DNA of 35,557 bases from Thermaceae bacterium. GTDB lineage: Bacteria; Deinococcota; Deinococci; Deinococcales; Marinithermaceae. Below, in pieces: positions 6,044 through 14,054 of the stretch (position 1 is its first letter; each line of letters starts with the position of its first letter). Both the position numbers and the translations under genes were made by a program. Below the pieces are notes generated by a model that was not told where the DNA came from, made no database searches, and worked only from the letters and a program-made list of their open reading frames with translations. The stretch is from contig JALSQD010000048.1 in the NCBI GenBank assembly GCA_026985615.1, forward strand, positions 1 to 35,557. The letters are read 5' to 3'.

Positions 6044-7504
6044 ATGAAAACTAGGCAAGGCAATCAAGGTTTCGTTCTGGCGGCCGCTCTGTCGGTCTCG
6101 GTGCTGATCCTGTTGCTCGGCTTCGCCATGAGCAGCATGGCCAGCGCCAGCCTCAAGACCAGCGGCAACGAGTTGGCGCGCTTGCAGGCCAAGTACGCCG
6201 CGGAGTCGGGCGTGGACTTCGCCATGGCCGAGTTGCAGGCGATGCAGCCCGAGGCGGCGCGGACCTACTATGCTGCTCCGGTGCAGACGGATTGCCCCGG
6301 CGACCTCGACTGTACCTACAAGGTCGCTTACGCGGACAGCACTGAGAGCGGCGACGTCTACCGCATCGAGAGTGTGGGCAGCGGCCCCAAGTCGGCCGAG
6401 TACGAGGTCGTCGCCCTGGTCATCAAGGGTGCTGGCGGCACCCAGACCAACCCCTGGTTCACACTGGGTCTTGTCTCCGAGGGGACGGTTGAGGTCAACG
6501 GCTGGACCACCATCGAGGACGGCGGCTTGCACGGGAACGCGGGTTACCGCATAGGCACCGGTCGGTTCAGCGCCGACACGGTCACGGCCAGCTGCCCCAG
6601 CGAAGAGATTCCCGCTTCGCAATGCACCTGCTTCGCCGCCGGCCGCAACGACTTCTGCAACGGGCGCGAGCCGGCCGAGGTGGTGGACCCGGTGGACGTG
6701 GGTGACATCAGCGCCTACCTAGACGACCTTTGGGAAAAATACGATGTGCCGCCTCCTGGAGGCGGGTATAGTGTCGAGGGCCCAGTTTATATCAATAGCC
6801 AGGAAGAGCTGGACGCTTGGGCGGGGCGGACCGTGCGCGTCAGCGGAGGGAACGTCTACATTAATGTTCCCGGTGGAACGCTGCGCGACCTCAACCTGGT
6901 GCTTGACGACGGTTATTCGGTGGAGGTGGACTCGCCGCTGGTCGTGGAGAACAGCGACATTTGGGCCAGCGACCTTACCTTCCTTGGGAACGCCGAGGTG
7001 CGCAGCTCGGGCTTCTATCTGGACGGCACACTGGCCTTCCGGGGCACGAGCGATTCGTACGACAGCGTCTACGTGGCCGACACCATCGACTTCCACGGCA
7101 CCAACGCGGTGGACTCGACCAAGCTGCTCTCGACGGGCGACTTCGACGACCACGGTGCGGTGACCTACTCGGGTGAGACCACCGTGGCCACCCGCGGCGA
7201 CGTGAGCTTTCACGGCGCGACCGACCTCTCGGCGCTCGAAAACGAGGACGGGTTGGCCGTCATCGCTGAGGGCGACGTGAACTTCAGCGGGCGCAACGAC
7301 ACCGTGGGCATCTTCTGGGTCGGTGGCGACTTCCGTATCAACGGCACCAAGCGCATCATCGGCGGGGTGCTCTCCCAGAGCGATATCGACCTCAACGGCA
7401 ACACCACGATTCAGGCCCACGGCCTCCAGAACGACGACCTGCCGCAAGTGGATCTGCTCGACGGCGTGTACGTGCTGAGCCGCGGAGCCGTCAGCGAAGA
7501 CTGA
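6044..7504 (+). CDS. comZ: ComZ-like PilX-type pilus tip protein with a beta-solenoid-like domain
   Basis: The 486-residue product starts with the prepilin leader MKTRQGNQG and a hydrophobic helix (FVLAAALSVSVLILLLGFAM) without Glu at +5, as in PilX/GspK-type tip subunits. After a pilin-like segment (to about residue 135) a Cys-rich stretch near residues 185-207 is followed by Asp/Gly/Thr-rich short strands to the end (INVPGG, DLTFLGNAEVRSSG, DTIDFHGTNAV, DVSFHGATDL, DVNFSGRND, DIDLNGNTTI), the rhythm of a beta-solenoid. T. thermophilus ComZ is a PilX-like protein with a large solenoid insertion that binds DNA at the pilus tip. Strong GGAGG Shine-Dalgarno; the gene ends before a hairpin. No pilA4 major-pilin gene follows. 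Confidence 0.78.
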   Translation: MKTRQGNQGFVLAAALSVSVLILLLGFAMSSMASASLKTSGNELARLQAKYAAESGVDFAMAELQAMQPEAARTYYAAPVQTDCPGDLDCTYKVAYADSTESGDVYRIESVGSGPKSAEYEVVALVIKGAGGTQTNPWFTLGLVSEGTVEVNGWTTIEDGGLHGNAGYRIGTGRFSADTVTASCPSEEIPASQCTCFAAGRNDFCNGREPAEVVDPVDVGDISAYLDDLWEKYDVPPPGGGYSVEGPVYINSQEELDAWAGRTVRVSGGNVYINVPGGTLRDLNLVLDDGYSVEVDSPLVVENSDIWASDLTFLGNAEVRSSGFYLDGTLAFRGTSDSYDSVYVADTIDFHGTNAVDSTKLLSTGDFDDHGAVTYSGETTVATRGDVSFHGATDLSALENEDGLAVIAEGDVNFSGRNDTVGIFWVGGDFRINGTKRIIGGVLSQSDIDLNGNTTIQAHGLQNDDLPQVDLLDGVYVLSRGAVSED

Positions 7505-7519
7505 CGCGGCGCCCTCCTG

Positions 7520-7550
7520 CGAACGCGGGCGGCCCAGCCGCCCGCGTTCG
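7520..7550. terminator. Bidirectional hairpin terminator between comZ and dcd
   Basis: A perfect 14-bp GC-rich stem (CGAACGCGGGCGGC pairing with its complement) closes a 3-nt CCA loop. It lies between the convergent ends of the pilin operon and the dcd gene. There is no clear T tract, so it may act in both directions as a strong pause or end-stabilising hairpin. Confidence 0.7.
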
Positions 7551-7562
7551 TGTTCGCCCTGC

Positions 7563-8114
7563 TTAGATCTTGGGCAGGGTGATGCCTCGCTGGCCCTGGT
7601 ACTTGCCGCCGCGGCTCTTGTAGGTGACCTCCGGGGCCTCGCCCTCGAAGAAGAGGAGCTGGACGATGCCCTCGCCGGCGTAGACGCGGGCGGGCAGCGG
7701 GGTGGTGTTGGAGATTTCCAGGGTGACGTGGCCTTCCCAGCCCGGCTCCAGCGGGGTGACGTTGGCCACGATGCCGCAGCGGGCGTAGGTGGACTTGCCC
7801 AGTGCGATGGCGATCACGTTTTCGGGCATGCGGATGTACTCGACCGAGCGGGTGAGGGCGAAGGAGTTGGGCGGGATCAGGACCTCGTCGGCCTCGATCT
7901 CCACGAAGCTCTGGGGATCGAAGGCCTTGGGGTCGACGACCACGCCGTAGGCGTTGGTGAAGACCTTCCACTCCGGCGCGGCGCGCAGGTCGTAACCGAA
8001 CGAGCTGAGGCCGTAGGAGATCACGCCTTCCCGCACCAGGTTTTCCTCGAAAGGCTCGATCATGCCGTGTTCCCGGGCCATCCGCCGGATCCACCGGTCG
8101 GGTTGGATGCTCAT
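7563..8114 (-). CDS. dcd: dCTP deaminase
   Basis: This 183-residue trimeric-dUTPase-fold enzyme converts dCTP to dUTP plus ammonia on the way to dTTP. Diagnostic segments are EENLVREGVISYGLSSFGYD, the substrate-binding loop GKSTYARCGIVANVTPLEPG, and HVTLEISNTTPLPARVYAGE, whose Glu is the catalytic residue in the family. The C-terminal YKSRGGKYQGQRGITLPKI closes the active site. There is no dUTPase-specific motif that would mark a bifunctional enzyme, although this cannot be excluded from sequence alone. The ATG lies 6 nt after a TATACT -10 box, so the gene has its own leaderless promoter just downstream of the NAGPA-domain gene. Confidence 0.95.
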   Translation of the reverse strand: MSIQPDRWIRRMAREHGMIEPFEENLVREGVISYGLSSFGYDLRAAPEWKVFTNAYGVVVDPKAFDPQSFVEIEADEVLIPPNSFALTRSVEYIRMPENVIAIALGKSTYARCGIVANVTPLEPGWEGHVTLEISNTTPLPARVYAGEGIVQLLFFEGEAPEVTYKSRGGKYQGQRGITLPKI

Positions 8115-8120
8115 GAGGTG

Positions 8121-8126
8121 AGTATA
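8121..8126 (-). promoter_or_regulatory. -10 box of a leaderless promoter for dcd
   Basis: TATACT on the minus strand, then 6 nt, then the ATG at 8114. It abuts the stop codon of the upstream gene, so dcd can be transcribed independently of the rapZ operon. Confidence 0.65.
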
Positions 8127-8127
8127 C

Positions 8128-9603
8128 CTAGCGCGGCCACAGCGCCAGCCCGCTCACCACCGGGCGTTCCTGGGTGGGGTAGGCGAGGTCGCCCTGCGCG
8201 TAGAGCTGGGCCGAGCCGCCGCTGTCCATGCGGATCGCGCCCCAGGCGCCGAGCGCGAGCAGCCGCTCGGCCAGCACGCCGGGCGTGGTCTTGCCGCTCG
8301 TCACGAGCCAGAGCTCGCCTTCGCGCGTCCAAGCCACCGCGGCCTGGTAGGTGACCTTCCTGATCTGCGGGGCGTCCTTGGCAAAGCCCTCGGCCTCGGG
8401 GCGGTAGGCCAGGCGGCCGCCCTGGACGAGCAGGGGGCCGGCCTCGAGTGCGTAGCGAACGGGGGGCTCGAGCGCGCCGTAGAGGGCCAGGCGGTCGCCG
8501 GGGTGGAGCCGGCCCGCCCAGTCGGGATCGTCTGCAGGGTAGGCGAGCGCCCAGTAGCCCGGTTCGAGGGTGACCGGCGCGGGGTAGGTGTGGACGACGC
8601 GGTCGCCCTGCGCCACAATCACGTTCTCGCCGGCGCGCCCCACCTGCCCGGGCACGGTGTAGGCGGTGAGCCGCGCCGGCCAGCGGTTGAGGCCCACGGG
8701 GTGGGTGCGGCCGTCGGGGGTGACGACCCAAGCCTTGAAGGTGGGCACGGCCGCCTGGGGCGCGCCGCCGTCCCACATCAGCGCGCTGCGGCCGTAGGGC
8801 AGGCTCAGCGGTACGCCGTCGACCACCCACAGCCCGATGGGGGTGGCCGTCTTGGGATCGTAGTAGCCGCCGTTGAGCAGGGCTAGGGCGTCCGGGGCCA
8901 TCTCGGGCAGGCGTTGCTTCTTGCCCGGCTCGCCCACGGGTTCGAGCCGCCAGCTCCCCGGCCGGGCGATCACCCGCACGAGCTCGAGCGGCTCCGGGGT
9001 CCAGACGTACTCGCGCCTGAGGACGATGCCCTCGGCGAGCCGCGTCTCCTCGGGGGGCGGGACGAAGTAGGCGTCCATGACGAAGCGCGCGGGCTTGCCC
9101 AGCGGGAAGGTGCGCCAGCGGTAGACGCGCCCGGCGGGGGCGAGGTAGCGGATCTCGGTGCCCTGGGGCCCGTAGCGAAAACTGAGCCCCTCGAGCCGCG
9201 GCGGGTTGGGCACGAAGTAAGGGACGAAAAAGGTGAACCAGCCCGGACTCTCGCCGTCCGCGCGGGGCAGCTCGGGGACGGAGCCCGGGGGCAGGTCGAG
9301 CACCAGGCGCAGCCGGTCTTTGGCGAGCCGGTAGCGCAGGCGGGCGCTGGGCAGCTCCGTGGGGACGACGCCCGCGGCCCGCAGCACCCGTTCGTCGAGG
9401 GCCAGCTCGGTGCCCTGGGGCGGTGGCAACGCGGGATCGAGCGGCGGCGCCCAGCCCACGCCGGGGACGTAGCTGAAGCGCACCCCCGTGCCCTCGAAGA
9501 CCCAGGCCCCCTCCTGCTCGGATACGCGCAGCCCCAACCAGGCCGCGGGCACCTGGGCGAGCGTCCAGCCGACGAGTACGAGGAGGGCCAGGAACCGGCG
9601 CAC
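8128..9603 (-). CDS. Secreted phosphodiester glycosidase (NAGPA-domain) protein
   Basis: A 491-residue protein with an N-terminal signal peptide (RRFLALLVLVGWTLAQVPA). The N-terminal third, to about residue 200, is a beta-rich domain of AMIN type (SARLRYRLAKDRLRLVLDLP is characteristic). The C-terminal part is the phosphodiester glycosidase/NAGPA domain: ALLNGGYYDPKT, PIGLWVVDGVPLS, RSALMWDG, TYQAAVAWTREGELWLVTS and the active-site-like IRMDSGGSAQLY. Bacterial members act on exopolysaccharide or cell-envelope sugar phosphodiesters. The GTG start follows a GGAGGG site and is 1 nt after the stop of the GH57 gene, so it is in the same operon. The exact substrate is unknown. Confidence 0.85.
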   Translation of the reverse strand: MRRFLALLVLVGWTLAQVPAAWLGLRVSEQEGAWVFEGTGVRFSYVPGVGWAPPLDPALPPPQGTELALDERVLRAAGVVPTELPSARLRYRLAKDRLRLVLDLPPGSVPELPRADGESPGWFTFFVPYFVPNPPRLEGLSFRYGPQGTEIRYLAPAGRVYRWRTFPLGKPARFVMDAYFVPPPEETRLAEGIVLRREYVWTPEPLELVRVIARPGSWRLEPVGEPGKKQRLPEMAPDALALLNGGYYDPKTATPIGLWVVDGVPLSLPYGRSALMWDGGAPQAAVPTFKAWVVTPDGRTHPVGLNRWPARLTAYTVPGQVGRAGENVIVAQGDRVVHTYPAPVTLEPGYWALAYPADDPDWAGRLHPGDRLALYGALEPPVRYALEAGPLLVQGGRLAYRPEAEGFAKDAPQIRKVTYQAAVAWTREGELWLVTSGKTTPGVLAERLLALGAWGAIRMDSGGSAQLYAQGDLAYPTQERPVVSGLALWPR

Positions 9604-9604
9604 C

Positions 9605-11176
9605 CTAACCCTCCGGCGGCCGGGTGTAGAGGCGGGGATTGGCCTCGGGGAAGGGGTTGTCGCGCGCCTCGAGGTCAGCGAGGTCGGCCGGCGTGCGGCC
9701 TGCGGCTAGCGCCTCGGCCAGCGCGAAGAAGGCGCGGGCGTGCTCGCGGTAGCGCGCGCGGGCGTAGTCGGCCGCCTGGCCGGTGTGGATGAGGAAGGGC
9801 CAGTCGGAGGCTTCGAGCAGGAGCAGCTCGCGCATCATTTGGCGCAGCACCCGCACCCGCTCGCCCTGGAAGCGCTCGGCGGCGAGCATCATCTCGGCCT
9901 CGGCCCGGTAGACCGTGCGCCAGTAGTCGAGGGTGTGGTCGTTCAGCCAGACGCGATGGTCGCCCCCCTCGCCCCAGGAGCCCTCGGGCAGGGCGATGCG
10001 CTGCGATGGGTTTTGTACGGCCTCGCGGGCGAGGCGCAGCCGCACCCGCTCGAAGCCCTGCAGGTTGCGGAAGAGCCGCTCGATCCAGGCGACTCCCTCG
10101 AACCACCAGTGCCCGAAGAGCTCCGCGTCGTAGGCGGCGGTGACGACGGCCTCGGGGTCGCCCTCGGCCTCCTGGGCGAGCAGGCCGGCGAAGTGGGCGG
10201 CGTGCGCGCGCACGCGCTCGGCCGCCGCCGCGGGGTCGTAGGGGGCCTTGGCGCCGAGGTCGGCGGAGCGGGAGGTCACGCGCCAGTGGTGCAGCCCCGA
10301 CTCGGGGTCCTTGCGGTGGAACTCGCGGTAGGCGGGGTCGCCAGGGTAGCCGTAGTCCGCGCTCCAGACCTGGAGCGAGGTCATGCGGTCGCGCGCGAGC
10401 ACCCGCAGGCCGCTCTCCAGCTCGAGGGCGCGGCGGCTCAGCGGGCCGGCCTCGCGCCGCGTCCCCCGGCCGTAAGGCCTCACGGGCTCGCTCCCCTCGA
10501 CCAGCGCAGCGTCGGTAAAGGTGTAGCGCAACCCCGCGGCCATCAAGAACGCGTCTACCCCCGGCCGCCAGGCCGCCGGCGGGCCCTCTACCGGGGGCGT
10601 CCACAGGCCCGCGGGGCGGTAGGCCATCTCGGGCAGCCAGAAGCCCACGGGGTCCACACGCACGTGGCGGCGGTGGGTGTGCACCCCCGTGCGCACCTGG
10701 GCGGTGAGCGCCTCGGGGTAGCCCAGCAGGGGGGAGTAGCCGTGGGTGGCGCCTGAGGTGATGAGCTCGATCTGGCCCCGGTCCTGCGCCCGCGCGAAGG
10801 CGGTGGGGATGCGACCGTCGTAGGCGGCGAAAGCCTCCAGGGTTTTTTCCCAGAAGCGCACCAGAAAGGTGGCCGAGGCTTCCAGCTCGCCGCCGCGGTA
10901 GCGCTCAAGGTCGCGGGTGGCGCGGCCCAGGCGGTCGGCGGCGTAGCGCTCGAAGCCCGCCTGCACCTGGGGGTCGGCCAGCTGCTCGAGCAGGATGGGG
11001 GTGAGCCCCAGGGTAATGGGCGCGGGCACCCCGTCGTCCCAGAGCCGGTCCAGCGCGCGCGCCAGCGGAAGGTAGGTTTCGGCCATGACCTCGTAGAGGG
11101 TTTCCTCGCCGAAGGGCCAAACCCCGTGGGCCCGCACGTAGGGCATGTGGGCGTGAAGGACCAGAACGAAGTCCAT
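9605..11176 (-). CDS. 1,4-alpha-glucan branching enzyme, glycoside hydrolase family 57
   Basis: A 523-residue GH57 protein very similar along its length to the T. thermophilus GH57 branching enzyme. It opens with LVLHAHMPYVRAHG, then GATHGYSPLLGY. The catalytic nucleophile is Glu183 in GFWLPEMAYRP and the acid/base is Asp350 in AAYDAELFGHWWFEGV. It makes alpha-1,6 branches in glycogen by transfer of alpha-1,4 chains. The ATG at 11176 is chosen by homology and because GGTAGG lies 9 nt upstream; another in-frame ATG is 9 nt earlier, directly against the ribosome site. No glycogen synthase or glgC is in the window, so the rest of the glycogen pathway must be elsewhere. Confidence 0.95.
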   Translation of the reverse strand: MDFVLVLHAHMPYVRAHGVWPFGEETLYEVMAETYLPLARALDRLWDDGVPAPITLGLTPILLEQLADPQVQAGFERYAADRLGRATRDLERYRGGELEASATFLVRFWEKTLEAFAAYDGRIPTAFARAQDRGQIELITSGATHGYSPLLGYPEALTAQVRTGVHTHRRHVRVDPVGFWLPEMAYRPAGLWTPPVEGPPAAWRPGVDAFLMAAGLRYTFTDAALVEGSEPVRPYGRGTRREAGPLSRRALELESGLRVLARDRMTSLQVWSADYGYPGDPAYREFHRKDPESGLHHWRVTSRSADLGAKAPYDPAAAAERVRAHAAHFAGLLAQEAEGDPEAVVTAAYDAELFGHWWFEGVAWIERLFRNLQGFERVRLRLAREAVQNPSQRIALPEGSWGEGGDHRVWLNDHTLDYWRTVYRAEAEMMLAAERFQGERVRVLRQMMRELLLLEASDWPFLIHTGQAADYARARYREHARAFFALAEALAAGRTPADLADLEARDNPFPEANPRLYTRPPEG

Positions 11177-11186
11177 TGCCTGCATC

Positions 11187-11885
11187 CTACCGCGCCCGCG
11201 CGGCCAGGAGCAGCAGCGCCGCACCGGCCAGCGCCAGTAGCCCGCTCGCGAGCGCGCGCCAGGGGAAGCGCGACCGGGCCGGTGGGAGCACGCCCGAGGC
11301 GTAGACGGCGGCGTCGTTCGCGGCGATCACGTCGAGCGCGCGCGGGGCGCTGACGGGTCCGTCCAGGTACCACGCACCCCCACCGGGCAGGGCGGGCCGG
11401 AAGGCCCAGGGCTCGAAGGGGTCGTATATGCCTGCGGCCACGTAGGCGCGGGGGCGCTCGGCGAGCCCGGTCTGCACCCAAATCCAGTCGCCGTCGCGCC
11501 AGGCCTGGGCGGTTTCGCGTTCGCCGCCGGCGGTGCGCCGTTCCGCGCCCCAGCCGCTGATCAGGTAGGCCTCCTCCCAGCCGCCGCCGGTGGGGGTGGA
11601 GAGCCCGGTGCCGGGCAGGGTCTCCTCGCCGCCCGGGGCGGTGTCGAGGTAAACGGCCACCACCGCCAGCGAGAAGCCGAGCGGGGCGCTCGCTGGGTTG
11701 GGGTAGCGGTCCAGCCGCACCCCGATCTGCCAGGCCCTGCCCACCTTGCGCAACTGGAAGCCGCGCAGGTCGGCGAAACCCACCTGCTGGTAGATCTCGG
11801 CGCGCGGGTAGGCCAGGCCGGCGCCGTGGTCGTCGCCGGCGGGGTCGGAGAGTAGCAGCAGGGCGAGCAGGATCCAGTGGGTCAT
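11187..11885 (-). CDS. Membrane-anchored protein with a glucodextranase C-terminal-like domain
   Basis: The 232-residue product has an N-terminal signal sequence (MTHWILLALLLLS), then DPAGDDHGAGLAYPRA. This is the DP-GDD-G-G-Y-YP opening typical of the glucodextranase C-terminal binding module (PF09985-type), followed by FQLRKVGRAWQIGVRLDRYPNP. A C-terminal transmembrane helix (ALASGLLALAGAALLLLAARAR) anchors it, so the module should face outward. The ATG overlaps the stop of yvcK (ATGA) and the gene ends 10 nt before the GH57 branching enzyme. The context suggests binding or handling of alpha-glucans at the cell surface, which is inference; no catalytic residues are recognisable. Confidence 0.7.
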   Translation of the reverse strand: MTHWILLALLLLSDPAGDDHGAGLAYPRAEIYQQVGFADLRGFQLRKVGRAWQIGVRLDRYPNPASAPLGFSLAVVAVYLDTAPGGEETLPGTGLSTPTGGGWEEAYLISGWGAERRTAGGERETAQAWRDGDWIWVQTGLAERPRAYVAAGIYDPFEPWAFRPALPGGGAWYLDGPVSAPRALDVIAANDAAVYASGVLPPARSRFPWRALASGLLALAGAALLLLAARAR

Positions 11886-13156
11886 GGGCGTCCAATCAGT
11901 GCGCGGGCCAGCTTCTCGGGGTCGTGGCGGATGAGGGAGCCCGCGTGGGCGAAGTCGCCCTCGATGACGTGCACCCCGTCCGCCTCGAAGGGCGCCGGCT
12001 CATAGGATACGGGATACTGCCCCTCGCGGGCGTAGCGCTCGAGCGCCTGGGGGTCCAGCGGCGCGCGGTGGACCAGGACCACCTCGGGCCTGCGCCCCAG
12101 GTGCTCGGCGACCGCCTTGTAGTGGGCGTAGGCGTCCATGCCGTCGGTCTCTCCCGGCTCGGTCATGATGTTGACCACGTAGACCAGCCGGGCCTCGGAG
12201 CGCTGCAGGGCCGAGCGCAGCTCGGGCGGGAGGAAGCTGGGGATGACCGAGGTAAAGAGGCTGCCCGGGCCCAGGACCACCACCTCCGCGCGCTCAACGG
12301 CGCGCAGGACCTCGGGCATCACCGGCGGGTCCTCGGGATCGAGCCATACCTTGCGCACCCGGCCCGGCGTCTCGCGGATGCGCGACTCGCCCTCGACCCG
12401 GCGCCCACCTTCCAGCTCGGCCACCAGCCGCGCGGGGTGGGGGGTCGAGGGGTAGGCCGCGCCCGAGAGCGCCAGCACCCGGTCGGCCATGCGCACGGCC
12501 TCGGCGAAGTCGCCGGTGAGCTCGAAGAGGCTGACCAGGAAGAGGTTGCCGAAGGTGTGGCCCGAAAGCCCCTCGCCCCGGCGGAAACGGTACTTCATCA
12601 GCTCGGGCATGCGCTCCACCTCGCTGAGCGCGGCCAGGCAGTCGGTGAGGTCGCCCACCGCGGGCACGTCGAAGCTCTCGCGCAGTCGCCCGGTCGAGCC
12701 GCCGTCGTCGGTGACGGCGACCACGCCGGTGAGGTTGGCGGTGTGCGTCTTCAACCCTGCCAGCAGGTTGGAAAGCCCGGTGCCCCCGCCCAAAGCGACG
12801 ATGCGGGGGCCGGCCTCAAGCTTCCGCTTGCGCCAGACACGCTCGGGCACCTCGTCGGGATCGGTGATGGCCGAGAGGACCGAGCGGTTCATGGCGCGGA
12901 TGCCCAGGCTGAAGACCCCGAGCCCCACCAGGAAGCAGAGCGTGCCCGAGAACCACAGCGGGAAGCCGAGGTTGCGGGTGAAGAGGACGAAGTCGAGCAC
13001 CCGGTCGAGGAAGACGCCCTGCCAGCTTAGCTGGGCCACACCCAGGAACATCAGCAGCATGCCCAGCGCGGCAACGAGCACGTAGCGCTTGACGCGCATG
13101 CCGGGCAGCAGCCAGCGCAGGCTGGTGAGGTGGCGTCTAGCCGTCCTTTTCCACAT
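11882..13156 (-). CDS. yvcK: YvcK/CofD-family protein (gluconeogenesis factor) with N-terminal membrane helices
   Basis: A 424-residue protein. The YvcK core starts near residue 117 with RIVALGGGTGLSNLLAGLK (nucleotide-sugar binding loop), then VAVTDDGGSTGRLR, the VGDLTDCL segment, GEGLSGHTFGNLFL, VLGPGSLFTSVIPSFL and YVVNIMTEPGETDGMDA. In Bacillus, YvcK binds UDP-GlcNAc and links carbon state to peptidoglycan synthesis. Here about 110 extra N-terminal residues carry two transmembrane helices (around 24-42 and 66-86), so the protein is membrane-bound. The ATG at 13156 lies inside the end of rapZ (20-nt overlap) with GGTGGAG upstream. It is the usual partner of rapZ, but whiA is missing here. 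Confidence 0.9.
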   Translation of the reverse strand: MWKRTARRHLTSLRWLLPGMRVKRYVLVAALGMLLMFLGVAQLSWQGVFLDRVLDFVLFTRNLGFPLWFSGTLCFLVGLGVFSLGIRAMNRSVLSAITDPDEVPERVWRKRKLEAGPRIVALGGGTGLSNLLAGLKTHTANLTGVVAVTDDGGSTGRLRESFDVPAVGDLTDCLAALSEVERMPELMKYRFRRGEGLSGHTFGNLFLVSLFELTGDFAEAVRMADRVLALSGAAYPSTPHPARLVAELEGGRRVEGESRIRETPGRVRKVWLDPEDPPVMPEVLRAVERAEVVVLGPGSLFTSVIPSFLPPELRSALQRSEARLVYVVNIMTEPGETDGMDAYAHYKAVAEHLGRRPEVVLVHRAPLDPQALERYAREGQYPVSYEPAPFEADGVHVIEGDFAHAGSLIRHDPEKLARALIGRP

Positions 13157-13973
13157 CGCGATGCTCCACCAGGACCGCGAAGTCGCTGCCGAGGTCCCGG
13201 GCCAGGCGCTCGGCGACGGCCACCGAGCGGTGGCGGCCGCCGGTGCAGCCCACGGCCACGGTGTAGCCGTTGCGCCCGGCCGCCCGCGCCGCCGCCGCGG
13301 CCATGCGCGTCGTCTCGAGCAGGGCGCGGTAGTAGGGCTCCGCCCCCTCGCCGAAGACGTAGGCCGCGACCTCGGGGTCGAGGCCGGTGCGCGGACGCAG
13401 CGCGTCCTGCCAGTGGGGGTTGGGCAGGGCGCGCACGTCGAGCAGGAGGTCGGCCACCTGGGGCGGCCCCCACTTGAAGCCAAAGGAGATCAGGCGCAAT
13501 AAGAAGGGCCGTTCTTCGCCGAGCAGGCGCGCCAGCCGGTCGGCCAGCTCGCCCGGGCCGGTCTCGCTGGTGTCGAGGACCCAGTCGGCCAGGCCGCGCA
13601 GGGGCGCCAGGATGCGGCGCTCGGCGTCGATCTCGCGCATGAGATGGCCGCTGCCCAGCGGGTGGGCGCGGCGGGTGAGGTTGTAGCGAGCCAGCAACAC
13701 CTCTGCTCGCGCCTCTAGGAAGACGAGCTGGGCCGCGTGCCCCCCGGTGCGCAGCGCCTCGAGCGCGGGGCCCGCCTCTTCTAGGAAGGGGCGCGCACGC
13801 ACGTCGAGCCCGAAGGCGGCGCGTTCCACACCCGCCCCGCCCAGGCGATCGCCGAGCGCGCCCCAAAGGGCGGGAGGAAGGTTGTCGGCGGTGTAGTAGC
13901 CGAGGTCTTCCAGGCTCTTGAGGGCGGTGCTCTTGCCGGCCCCGGAAAGGCCGCTGATCACGACGAGGCGCAT
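13137..13973 (-). CDS. rapZ: RapZ/YvcJ-family nucleotide-binding protein
   Basis: A 278-residue P-loop protein with Walker A GLSGAGKST at residues 8-16, then ALKSLEDLGYYTADNLP, and the C-terminal RapZ domain (RLISFGFKWGPPQVADLLLDVRALPNPHW, VAVGCTGGRHRSVAVAERLA). E. coli RapZ is an adaptor that senses GlcN6P and controls the small RNAs GlmY/GlmZ, while Gram-positive YvcJ is a nucleotide-binding protein next to yvcK. The start is the ATG that gives the standard RapZ N-terminus; the purine-rich GAGGAGG directly abuts it, which is unusually close. It is the first gene of a five-gene leftward operon. No convincing TANNNT box at leaderless spacing is visible. Confidence 0.93.
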   Translation of the reverse strand: MRLVVISGLSGAGKSTALKSLEDLGYYTADNLPPALWGALGDRLGGAGVERAAFGLDVRARPFLEEAGPALEALRTGGHAAQLVFLEARAEVLLARYNLTRRAHPLGSGHLMREIDAERRILAPLRGLADWVLDTSETGPGELADRLARLLGEERPFLLRLISFGFKWGPPQVADLLLDVRALPNPHWQDALRPRTGLDPEVAAYVFGEGAEPYYRALLETTRMAAAAARAAGRNGYTVAVGCTGGRHRSVAVAERLARDLGSDFAVLVEHRDVEKDG

Positions 13974-14039
13974 CCTCCTCAGTTTCGCACGCGTTGCGCA
14001 GGGCCTCATGAGACGGACGGGCGTCCCAGCGGCTGCGCG

Positions 14040-14045
14040 TATAAT
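14040..14045 (+). promoter_or_regulatory. Consensus -10 box upstream of the acetyltransferase gene
   Basis: A perfect TATAAT lies 9 nt before the ATG at 14055 with no Shine-Dalgarno. The transcript should start within 0-3 nt of the start codon. The 80-bp gap to the divergent rapZ gene shows no other feature. Confidence 0.65.
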
Positions 14046-14054
14046 CGCCTTGGT

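Noticed and set aside
9740..10756. Long rightward open frame of 338 codons opposite the GH57 gene
   Set aside because: It is antisense to a gene with full-length homology and catalytic residues. Its product is Gly/Val/Ala/Pro-rich without any domain, the usual GC-rich shadow.
13974..14054. Small RNA or tRNA between rapZ and the acetyltransferase gene
   Set aside because: Only a few short complementary words are present; no cloverleaf, terminator or conserved fold is visible.
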